Program-made: the position numbers and the translations under genes
Notes under the pieces: generated by a model
The model's input: only the letters and a program-made list of their open reading frames with translations
What the model was told of the DNA's origin: nothing
Database searches by the model: none
NCBI RefSeq assembly: GCF_027595985.1
Contig: NC_073313.1
Span: 79,755,994-79,819,993 of the forward strand
Direction of reading: 5' to 3'
Source of the DNA: Sorex araneus
Taxonomy: Eukaryota; Chordata; Mammalia; Eulipotyphla; Soricidae
Length of the DNA stretch: 64,000 nucleotides
Part shown: one piece after another, positions 56,509 through 64,000 of the stretch
Numbering within the stretch: the first letter of the stretch is position 1
Layout: each line of letters opens with the position of its first letter

Positions 56509-57627
56509 GGACCTCTGCGCCTAAAGACTTTGATTCCAGAGACCTAACACATTCAGGCATCCAGCGCAGCTTCTAATAGCAATGCACTGGGACTGTGAAT
56601 TGGGCTACAACTCCGTACTGCCCGGGGGTGAATCTTTCCTCCCCATGCTGTCTTCCTGCACGAAAAATGGCGGCAACAGCAGCATCCACATGGCAGGAGC
56701 CATCTTCTAAGACTCCTAACCCAGAGGTATACGATTTTTACACTTGGGGCTCCTAGGGAATCATGGGAAGTGGGTGTAACCGGCATGCCCTCGGCCCAGA
56801 TAAATTCGGAGCTGCTGAGAGGGAAATGAACCCTCTGTGCCTAAAGACTTTGATTCCAGAGACTTCTTACAGCAATGCACTGGGACTGTGAGCTGGGCTA
56901 TTCAATTTCTGGCAGAATTTTCCCTGGACTTTATACAGAAATCCAAAACCGCGCGGTTGGTCTATAGGATGTTATAGACTTAACATCTATAATTGTCAGC
57001 AATGTGAAACAGTTCCTTTTTAACAGGTCTGACTTGGGGGGGGGAATCTCCAAATAATAACAATGGGTTTTTGTTGAAATATTGAAGGTTATTAAAGTAG
57101 CAGCCACTTCTCTAGACTGTGAACTAAGCAACAGCCCCACGCCAGAAGAGAAGAAATATCCCTCTTTCCCGGTTGTTTCCCATTTTCAGGGAGAAACGCA
57201 GCGTGGCGTCCACCATACTTTGAGACGTGGGAAGGGGAATGAGGGAAAAAAAGGAAAAGGTAAAAGGAAACAGAAAAAGAGTTATGTACTTGGAGCAGTG
57301 GGGCTACATATCTCTTCATTCTCAGCAATGGAAAGCTAATTATCAAATGTTTCCTTGGTAGTAGGGCTGTCTTTCTTGGGGGGAAACTCCAACAACAATA
57401 GTGAGTTTTGTGTTGAAATAGGGAAGTTCATCAAGGTAAAGAGAAAATGAAGTGAAATTCATCAGTTATACAGTTGGGGGGGGCGGGAGCGGGGGTATAC
57501 TGGGGTTTTTGGTGGTGGAATATGAGCACTGGTGAAGGGATGGGTGCTTGAATATTGTATAACTGAGACATAAACCTGAGAACTTTGTAACTTTCCACAT
57601 GGTGATTCAATAAAAATTTTAAAAAAA
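56509..57627 (+). mobile_element. ORF-less L1 derivative
   Basis: GAAAAAGAAACAAGGG (56493-56508 and 57628-57643) is a perfect 16-bp duplication. The 5' part repeats: TGCGCCTAAAGACTTTGATT near 56516 recurs with one change near 56836 (period about 320 bp). A GGCGG-containing tract with AAAATGGCGGCAAC lies near 56664. The 3' part has a partial duplication of the L1 3' UTR (AATCCAAAACCGCGCGG near 56941, GTTGAAATATTGAAGG, later GTTGAAATAGGGAAG), the G-rich tract (57473-57495) and TGATTCAATAAAAA. No ORF is present. Confidence 0.9.
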
Positions 57628-58556
57628 GAAAAAGAAACAAGGGCTAAAAATAAAAGACACCCAATTGAATCAGAGAAAATATTTGCACTCAACACATTGA
57701 TTGATTTCTAAGATATATAAGGTACTCACAAAGATGAACAAAAAATTAAAAAAACTAATCAGAAGATGGGGAGATTAAATATTTAAGAAAGGAAGAACAG
57801 AAATTTCTTTAAAGAACACAGATTTCCAATAGGCACACAAAAAGCGCTCATCGTCACTTATTATTTAGGAACCCCAATTCAAGATAAAATCCTACACTAG
57901 TGAGAACAAAAAGTAAAATTAAAACCGGGAACAATCTGTGTTGGTGGGGATGTGGTGAAAGAAAAGGAACTCTCATCCACTGCTGGTGTATGGATCAACC
58001 CCTGTGATTTTTATCATGGAAGTTTATGAGAAAAGAAAGAATTCAGCTGTCACTGAAATCTCACTTTTAGGTAACCCACTTCCACCTCCATGACAAAAAG
58101 CATTCATTCGAAAGGACATATGCATATCATTATTCATTGCATCACTTAGTACAATAGCAAGACTAAGAAATAGGCATAGGTGTCCAACAACAGATGAATA
58201 GACTATGAAGGCATGATATATGTACACAATGGAATACTATGGGATGATGAAAATGGAATACTAAGGAATGAATAAATAATGCAATGTGCTGAAACTTAGA
58301 TGTAACTAGAGGATATAATGTTAAGTGAAATAAGTTAAACAGGCAGAGGATCATATCACTTAGCTGTTGTATATAAAAGAAAAAGATGAGGTGATTCAAG
58401 TTATTAAAGGAGGGATACTTAGGACTCTCTTGGCCCTAGAGTATAGGAAGGAGAAAGACAGGGAAGGGAAGAAATAGAAGGGGGAGTAAGAAGAGATGGG
58501 AAGTAACAGAGCAGGGTTAGAGACCTCAGGCACAGCAGGGGCGTAGAGGTGTGGTG

Positions 58557-58557
<1 letters not shown>

Positions 58558-58591
<34 letters not shown>
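58558..58591. repeat. (TA)n microsatellite
   Basis: About 34 bp of TA between the L1 3' end and an RTE fragment. Confidence 0.95.
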
Positions 58592-58594
<3 letters not shown>

Positions 58595-58747
58595 TCATGA
58601 AAAATGAACTAGTCCCTGACGCTCTATTTACTCTCAATGGAACGAACATCTCCGAATGCAACAGCTATCAGCTATGTGTATGTGGGTCGAGAACTCAACA
58701 TGAAGAATGATTTGGCACCAGAACTGCACAGGAGCAAGAGAGCACCG
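58592..58747 (+). mobile_element. RTE fragment, plus strand
   Basis: The translation pieces LTLNGTNISEC-like and SRTQHEE correspond to LALNGMNISECSS and SRTQHNEQPG of the RTE at 14320-17548 (its 15080-15262 frame). It is an internal piece of the RT region with neither end, and decayed. Confidence 0.82.
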
Positions 58748-60018
58748 TAAAATGTTCTTGATTACATGTGTCATGGATAATGATAAATGTTTGGAAAAGG
58801 TAAAGCTATGGAATGACTCAACCTGTACCTGCGGGGCGAGTTCATCAGCAGCCTGATGGTGACTTCAGGATTCTTATTACCCCCAAATTGCCAATGTGCC
58901 TTTGGCCAGACCCCAACAACTTGGGATCAAGTTTACCAAGAAATTAAGAGCTAGGTATGTGGGAGCCACGCCCACAAATCAACTTCAGCTCAGCTATACA
59001 AGCTCATTTATTGGCCTTACTTCAGAATCCCATAGATAAATCTCGAAAGGGATCAAATACCGCAGTTAAGCTTGAACCCACACATGGCTGAACAGCCTGG
59101 GGTAAATTGGAGGGGTGCAGGTTGGCCTGGTGGCCAGCCCAAACTGAGCCCCCAGCAGCTGCTTGCTTCCACAATCCAAAATCACTGCCAAATACCCAGC
59201 CTGACTCCACTGTCTCAGGATGGACCTCACCAAGATAAAATCTGCTTAAAATTTTGTAATGTGGATTTTAGCACACCAACAAGCCTGGATTAGAGACACA
59301 GCAGCAAGTCCCTGAAGACACCACAGCTCCGGAGATGTCTCTGGGACCCATAATGAGCCAATTTCACCGGGGAATCCCAGATGGAGCAGATGTACTCTCC
59401 CCACCTACTCCAGATGGAATCCCGGTGACCAAGAGCTTCCACAAGCAAGCCCCCCCCAAGTATGTGGGTTCTAGGACTAAACCTCCAGGTTGCATGGCAG
59501 TAGAGGACCATGGATTTCCATCTCCAAGCCCCGCCCACTCAGCAGACTGGCTGTCATACCCACAATTCACCTCCGGACACCAAGAGCCCTGTCCCAGAGA
59601 CTACAACAGAATCCCAAAATGGATTAGTGCCATAGAGAGATGTCTCTGGAACTCAACCATTTACAATTTAGAAATTTATATTTACAATTGTGTCCATGCA
59701 AGCTCTTATGATATTCAAAATGATCAATGGAAAGTAAATAATCTAGTGTCTGCCTCTGGCAAGTAGGCTTGGCTTGAATGCTGCTGGGAAAATTTGAGCA
59801 AAACATAATGCCCCAAATTAGAGAGAGATTATTGGGGAAATTGTCTGCCATAGAGGCAGATGAGGACTGGGATATGGAGGGGGTGGATATTGGGGACATA
59901 GGTGGTGGAAAATCTGCACTGGTGGAGGGATGGGTGTTCCATCATTTTATGACTGAATCTCAAACATGAAAGCTTTGTAACTATCTCACGGTGATACACT
60001 TTAAAAAAGGGAAAAAAA

Positions 60019-60082
60019 AGTAATGTGGAGTTCATGCCCAATTCAATCAGCTTAATCAATAGCTGAACAAATAGCAGAACTC
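60019..60082 (+). other. Extra 3' segment shared by the two L1 derivatives
   Basis: TGGAGTTCATGCCCAATTCA and the following AGCTTAATCAATAGCTGAAC match 51560-51612 with few changes, beyond the first A-rich tail in both copies. The match resumes at 61700-61715. It is the arrangement expected from 3' transduction. Confidence 0.75.
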
Positions 60083-60166
60083 TTGTATCACTATCACCCC
60101 GTTGTCCATCGATTTACTCGACCGGGCACCTGTAACGTCTCTATTATGCCCAGCCCTGAGATTTTA

Positions 60167-61015
60167 CATTTTTGTAGCTTTTATAATTTAATGAAAAAGT
60201 ATTGGTTGAAAGGTGACATCTGAAGAAAGACAGAGCTAATCTTGAAAACTGGACTATATAAGACAAAAAGAAAAAGTTAACACAGAAGGTTAAGAGGTAA
60301 TACTTCAAACAACAGCAAAATGTAGCAAATACATCTTAAGGCAATAGAAATTTACACAATTGAAGGCTCCTTCATTTAACAAGGAAAATTCTGTAAAAAT
60401 ATTACAACTATATTTCCCTGACTGAAATCCTTTTAGTCAATACTCTTCCCAATGGTATACATACGAAATTTGGCTGAAGCACTTTTTCACTGTTTGCTTT
60501 TCCTCTCACTCACTCATAATTAAAAGGCATGCAGTTACATAGGCTATTGAATTGGTCTCTAACAGAAGTTCACAACACAGCTCTATTATAATTTCTTTAT
60601 CACGAAGTTGTCAAATTAATATCTACCCCAAAATAACTAAGAAAAGCACAGAAAAATAGTGCATTAAGTAGGAGAAATTATCTTCCTCATTTTGGATAAT
60701 CCATAGCTTTTTTCATTCAAACAAAATACAGGACACCTACCACACATGCTATGGCATGTTCACACATGTACACAGGCACAAAAGAAACATTTTGAAGATG
60801 TAGCCACAGAGAGGCAAAACTACAGAGCTTTTTAGAAAAGGAGGGGAAACACCAAAAGTAAAGGAACTCATTTCAAGGTTACAGAGACAAAATCAGAGAG
60901 AGAACTACTGAGTTTCCCATGCTGATGGAGAAAAGAGGGACCCCCCCGGCTTTACTGACTGGCACACATTCAGCAGCTGGGCTGTCTTACCAGAATCTTT
61001 AGAAATCTAAAATGA
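60167..61015 (-). pseudogene. Unidentified retrocopy, mRNA 3' UTR-like
   Basis: An 849-bp insertion inside element C, flanked by a perfect 16-bp duplication CAGCCCTGAGATTTTA (60151-60166 and 61016-61031). On the minus strand it is AT-rich without a frame, and ends with ATTAAATTATAAAAGC, a polyadenylation-signal-like hexamer about 20 bases from the junction, but only a very short A-rich tail. It fits a retroposed 3' UTR; the parent gene is unknown to me. Confidence 0.55.
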
Positions 61016-61227
61016 CAGCCCTGAGATTTTAGCACCCTCCCTTACTCGTCTTTCCCAACAATTGTAGGCTCTTTCAGGGTCAGAGGAATGAGACCTATCG
61101 TTACTATTTTTGGCATATCGAATACACCACGGGTAGCTTGCCAGGCTCTACCGTGCGGGCGGGATACTCTCGGTAGCTTGCCGGGCTCTCCAGGAGGTAT
61201 GTATATATCTTTTACTGTATTTGGGAT

Positions 61228-61404
61228 CCCTCTCGGAGAGCCCGGCAAGCTACCAAGAGTATCGAGCCCGCACGGCAGAGCCTGGCAAGCTACCCGTGCG
61301 TAATGGATATGCCAAAAACAGGAACAATAAGTCTCTCAATGAGAGACGTTACTGGTGCCCACTCAAACAAATCGATAAGCACCAGGATGACAGTGACAGT
61401 GACA
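61228..61404 (+). mobile_element. SINE-B body without tRNA head
   Basis: GTATTTGGGAT (61217-61227 and 61405-61415) flanks it. It starts at CCCTCTCGGAGAGCCCGGCA, so the tRNA-like head is missing, and ends in GATGACAGTGACAGTGACAG repeats. 5' truncation by RTE-type priming explains this. Confidence 0.9.
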
Positions 61405-61771
61405 GTATTTGGGATATGAATACGCAACGGGGAGTTTGCCAGTGCGGGCAATAGACTCTCGGTAGCTTGTCAGGTTCTCCAAGAGGGAGAACTAGGCTAT
61501 TTGATGTTGCTGGGCCGCATTGCGGCTGCATGCTTCCGGGAGCTTGGTTTTATAGCCTCTGGATATCGGCCATTGATGAGATTACACAATGCCCGGGGCA
61601 GTTTCTGGGTGTGACTTCCTAGCTACTGGAAAAATGGGGGATCAGGGTAGAAGAGGCCCAGTCCCAATCTGAGCATTGGTGGTATAGTGGTATAGTGGCA
61701 TAGCAGAACTCCTACATTATAAAAAATGAAATGAAATAAAAAATAATAAAAATAAAAATAAATAAAGTGGT

Positions 61772-62165
61772 TCACTAAAAACTGAAAAAAACTAAAACAC
61801 TTGATAGTATCAAAAGAGCTTAAAGCTAAATGTAAGTTAAAGTTTAGGTGCTACAGCAGCTTGAGGCCAGTAATTTATCTAAGATATGGAGTCCCAAACA
61901 CACAGAGAAAACTGCTTCTGAAAAGAATATAATAAATACTTTTCATCAAAACTTATATAAATTTACTAAACCTATATTTCACTGAGTGAAGTCAGAGAAA
62001 ACACTGAATTCTTCTGCAAATAAAATCCCAACTGGGGTGAAGGTCAGCTAGAAACACGTGTTTAATGGTGTTCCATATCATAGAAGAACAAGGGCTCAGC
62101 AAAATTGAGGAACTCTGCTTTTAGAAACAAGATGATAGCCAAATTTTTAACACATGTATATCACT
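61772..62165. other. No gene seen
   Basis: Anonymous AT-rich sequence. Confidence 0.5.
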
Positions 62166-62167
62166 TG

Positions 62168-62313
62168 GGGCTACACCCTGTGAGGCCCAGGGATTAGTCC
62201 TTGATCTGCACTCAGAAATTTCTCCTGGGTACCATACCAGATTCCAGAGATGGAACAGAAGTCAGCCATATGAGTGAAAAAGCTCGACCCGCTATACTAT
62301 CACTCCGACCTCT
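62168..62313 (-). mobile_element. SINE-A copy
   Basis: GGGGCTACACCCTGTGAGGC, GATCTGCACTCAGAAATTTC and CCGCTATACTATCACTCCGA on the plus strand. Confidence 0.78.
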
Positions 62314-62480
62314 TAATCTCCATATTTATTTTAAAGACAAGCAGCTACGGAATTTATGGGGAAAATCTATCAAATAAAACGATAGTAGAAAAATCACTCC
62401 CAATGTCGTTTTGTGCTTATTGAAATGGAAAGGAAACTTGGGAAAGCACATTGCACAAGCCATGGTATCAACCTTTTTTT

Positions 62481-63161
62481 ATTTTTACTTTTTTAAAATT
62501 CAGAATGTTAATTGTATTTTATTATTTTTTAATGATCTTTAAAAAATCACGATGAGATACGGCTTGAGTTTCAGTCATACAATGATCGATCACCCAACCC
62601 TCCACCAGTGCACATCTTCCACCGCCAAGGGCCCCGGTATCCCCCCATCCAGCCTGTCCCCCTGCCTCTATGGCAGACCATCTCCCCCATACTTTCCTTT
62701 GTATTGCTTGTTATGAATAGCATAAGATGTTGCAAGAGCAGTTGCATGCTCCTGGAATTCTAAAATTTTAGATAATTAGGGTCTGGAGAAATCTCTGCAG
62801 TGAGCTGCTCAGTTTGGAGATTCTTTTGTGTGTCTCTGGATCATGGCCATCAAGGAGCTCAAGAAGCAGCCGGAAGCAGTTTGTGGGCGTGACCTCCAGG
62901 GTCCCCTGGGGACGGGGGATGAGAGGGACTGGCCCATCCCCTGTCCTTTGAGGCCTGGAGTTTGCTGTCACTAAGCTCGTGTACCTGCACTTCTCACTGG
63001 GCTCTGGAAGTGGCGGCCACTGGGGGTTTTGGGACTGGGGCGGCAGGGGGAGGGACGATGTCTGCCTCCATCTGAGGCACCCTGGTGAAGTCAGCCTGGC
63101 TTAATGTCCGGAGGAATCTCCACAGCGAGCAGTTCTGTTTGGAGATTCTTTCATGCATCTC
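62481..63161 (-). mobile_element. ORF-less L1 derivative, minus strand
   Basis: The L1 3' end lies at about 62520-62700 (CAACCCTCCACCAGTGCACA). Behind it is a repeated tract: CTCTGCAGTGAGCTGCTCAG (about 62792) and CTCCACAGCGAGCAGTTCTG (about 63118), about 325 bp apart. TCAACCTTTTTTT occurs at both ends (62468-62480 and 63162-63174) as a probable duplication. Confidence 0.78.
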
Positions 63162-63240
63162 TTCAACCTTTTTTTTTTTAATACACGAGGGTTAATACTT
63201 AAAACTAAGTAAACCTTTCACCGGTTTAAAAAACTCCCTG

Positions 63241-63422
63241 AAAGGCCGGAGCTATAGTACACTGGGTAGGATGTTTGCCTTGCTCCACTGCACAGCTTAG
63301 ATCTCCGGCACCGCATATGGTCAGGAGCTATGTCAGGAGCGAGTCCTCAGTGTAGCGCTAGAAGTAACCCCTGAGCATCACTGGCTGTAGCCCCAAAACA
63401 AACAAAGAAAACAATAAAATAA
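63241..63422 (+). mobile_element. SINE-A copy
   Basis: GGCCGGAGCTATAGTACACT, GGTAGGATGTTTGCCTTGC, CACCGCATATGGTCAGG and AACCCCTGAGCATCACTGG. It carries a short duplication in the middle. Confidence 0.82.
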
Positions 63423-63533
63423 ACAAAAAGAAGAAGAAAAAGTCCCTGAAAACCAAGGTTTAGCGAAATATCCAGTAGAAAAACCCAGATAATAAAACCC
63501 ATTCAAAATACTGTACATAAAATGCAGACTTAC

Positions 63534-63629
63534 CTCTCTAGAGCCAAAAAGACGCTCGGCTCTCCAGCCAATGCCTGCCACCAATAAGTTGAATTCAATT
63601 GTTTTTTCCCATTTTCAATATCGAAACAC
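63534..63629 (-). other. Candidate exon 2 of an unidentified gene
   Basis: On the minus strand CACACTTTTAG precedes and GTAAGT follows this 96-bp segment, both strong splice signals. One frame stays open throughout (CFDIENGKKQLNSTYWW, then ALAGEPSVFLALER), but I do not recognise it and it may be 5' UTR. Confidence 0.4.
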
Positions 63630-63855
63630 CTAAAAGTGTGAAGAGACCATGAAAACATTTTAAGACAAACGTGAAACTGAAAAACGTATCTGAAAGACAC
63701 CTCAGGCGATTCACCTGGCCACGAAATAGGGGCCAATGTGGCAATGGTGCCTCTATGTTATCAATCCAGAAGCTAATTGAGGAAATATCAGCTACCAGAT
63801 TCTCTCCAACTCGCCCTCCAGACAGCACATAGGAAACGAAGTCAGTCAGACTTAC

Positions 63856-63925
63856 GGTATGACGAGTTACGATAAAGCCACGTCCGCCATCTTCTCCAGC
63901 CAACAGCTCGAACTTTTCCAACAGC
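63856..63925 (-). other. Candidate first exon with YY1-like site
   Basis: On the minus strand GAGAAGATGGCGGACGTGG carries the YY1-type AAGATGGCGG (63884-63893 region), common at mammalian 5' ends. The ATG in it opens only seven codons before TAA, so it would be an upstream ORF. The segment ends in ATACC/GTAAGT (donor at 63855). Confidence 0.45.
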
Positions 63926-64000
63926 AGTTATACTCCGTAGGATCCCGCCTTCCTTTGTAGTTATTGGACGACCTGCAGTGATTGACAGGCCCGCTGTCCA
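63926..64000 (-). promoter_or_regulatory. Probable TATA-less promoter
   Basis: A CCAAT box (CCAAT on the minus strand at 63963-63967) and a GGCGGGA E2F/Sp1-like motif lie just upstream of the candidate exon 1. No repeat family is visible. The direction (leftwards into the window) follows from the splice signals. Confidence 0.45.

Larger units (their letters stand above)
53166..58557 (+). mobile_element. Ancient L1, rearranged and invaded
   Basis: Decayed L1 ORF2 in sense. 53166-53500 matches the middle of ORF2; 53740-54660 matches the endonuclease-to-RT region (CAACCAGACAGAATATCAG, GGAAACCAACAAAACACTGC), so the order is rearranged. 54670-55320 is the C-terminal region of a second copy (an [15 protein letters not shown] segment at 54814-55071). 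55330-58557 runs again through RT to the 3' end, interrupted by SINE-B (55832-56074) and an L1 derivative (56509-57627). Every frame is broken. Confidence 0.75.
60083..61699 (-). mobile_element. RTE-derived element C, dimeric, nested
   Basis: ATAGCAGAACTC (60071-60082 and 61700-61711) flanks it. Minus strand: GC-rich 5' part (61440-61690), body with paired GGCAAGC repeats, a TATATACATACC junction between two units (near 61197-61212), CCCTGACCCTGAAAG-type block and the RTE-like 3' end (60095-60145) with a GTGATACAA tail. It contains two further insertions (60167-61015 and 61228-61404). Confidence 0.9.
58810..61770 (+). mobile_element. ORF-less L1 derivative, second copy, with nested insertions
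   Basis: Begins CAACCTGTACCTGCGGGGCG, like the copy near 48700, and runs through the same 5' tract once, the CACCAACAAGCCTGGATTAG tract, then an L1 3' end (59880-60000) with an A-rich tail (60000-60018). It then continues TAATGTGGAGTTCATGCCCA, the same extra sequence as at 51560, which resumes after a nested element at 61700 and ends in a second A-rich tail (61718-61770). Confidence 0.86.

Noticed and set aside
1..64000. CRISPR arrays, operons, bacterial or phage genes
   Set aside because: None seen; all long-range repetition is explained by mammalian retroposons and microsatellites.

Overview
The window is nuclear DNA from a small insectivoran mammal, most probably a shrew (Sorex, Soricidae). 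Three things point there. A tRNA-derived SINE typical of Sorex is scattered through it (box A, a GGTTCGATTCC box B, a body ending in a GTGTGACC-type motif and an A-rich tail). LINE-1 copies occur at every age. A nearly full-length RTE-type LINE has a protein that resembles nematode RTEs more than mammalian BovB. There is no bacterial-style gene organisation. Most of the sequence is layers of retroposons separated by AT-rich stretches in which I see no gene.

Genes. The only intact gene-sized reading frame is on the minus strand at 46127-47305. It is an intronless, strongly diverged but unbroken retrogene of the catalytic subunit of casein kinase 2 (CSNK2A1-derived). An acceptor-like site and a possible small exon lie upstream of it (47404-47981). 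A broken processed copy of a nonmuscle myosin regulatory light chain (MYL12 type) sits at 35689-36200. The right end (about 63534-64000, minus strand) looks like a TATA-less promoter with a YY1-like ATGGCGG start region and two short exon-like segments with good splice signals.

Layout. 1-11 kb: L1 and SINE insertions in AT-rich DNA, with a young L1 at 7032-8291. 11-18 kb: an RTE-rich block, with an RTE-derived non-autonomous dimer that has tandem 5' monomers (11003-12165), an RTE insertion of about 3.2 kb with target-site duplications (14320-17548) and a 5'-truncated RTE (17651-17902). 18-31 kb: old and young L1s, SINEs and two more RTE derivatives. 31-41 kb: mostly anonymous DNA, with a GT/G-rich tract next to a CTCF-like site (34 kb), a solo LTR inside a SINE (35 kb) and the MYL12 pseudogene. 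41.8-43.6 kb: an L1 with a 5' inversion, flanked by 13-bp duplications. 46-48 kb: the kinase retrogene. 48.7-51.6 and 58.8-61.8 kb: two copies of an ORF-less L1 derivative sharing extra sequence beyond their first A-rich tail. 53-58.6 kb: an ancient L1 that later elements have invaded.

How the mobile elements interact. L1 appears to mobilise the A-tailed SINE (SINE-A below), the kinase and myosin retrocopies and the ORF-less L1 derivatives. A second SINE family (SINE-B) has the same tRNA head but a body and 3' end matching the RTE, down to the codons for the last residues of the RTE protein. SINE-B, and a longer family made of RTE 5' and 3' ends without the coding middle (RTE-derived element C), therefore look like parasites of the RTE. 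If the RTE arrived horizontally from a nematode, the host SINE has since captured its machinery. I consider this the most interesting system here, followed by the intact kinase retrogene.
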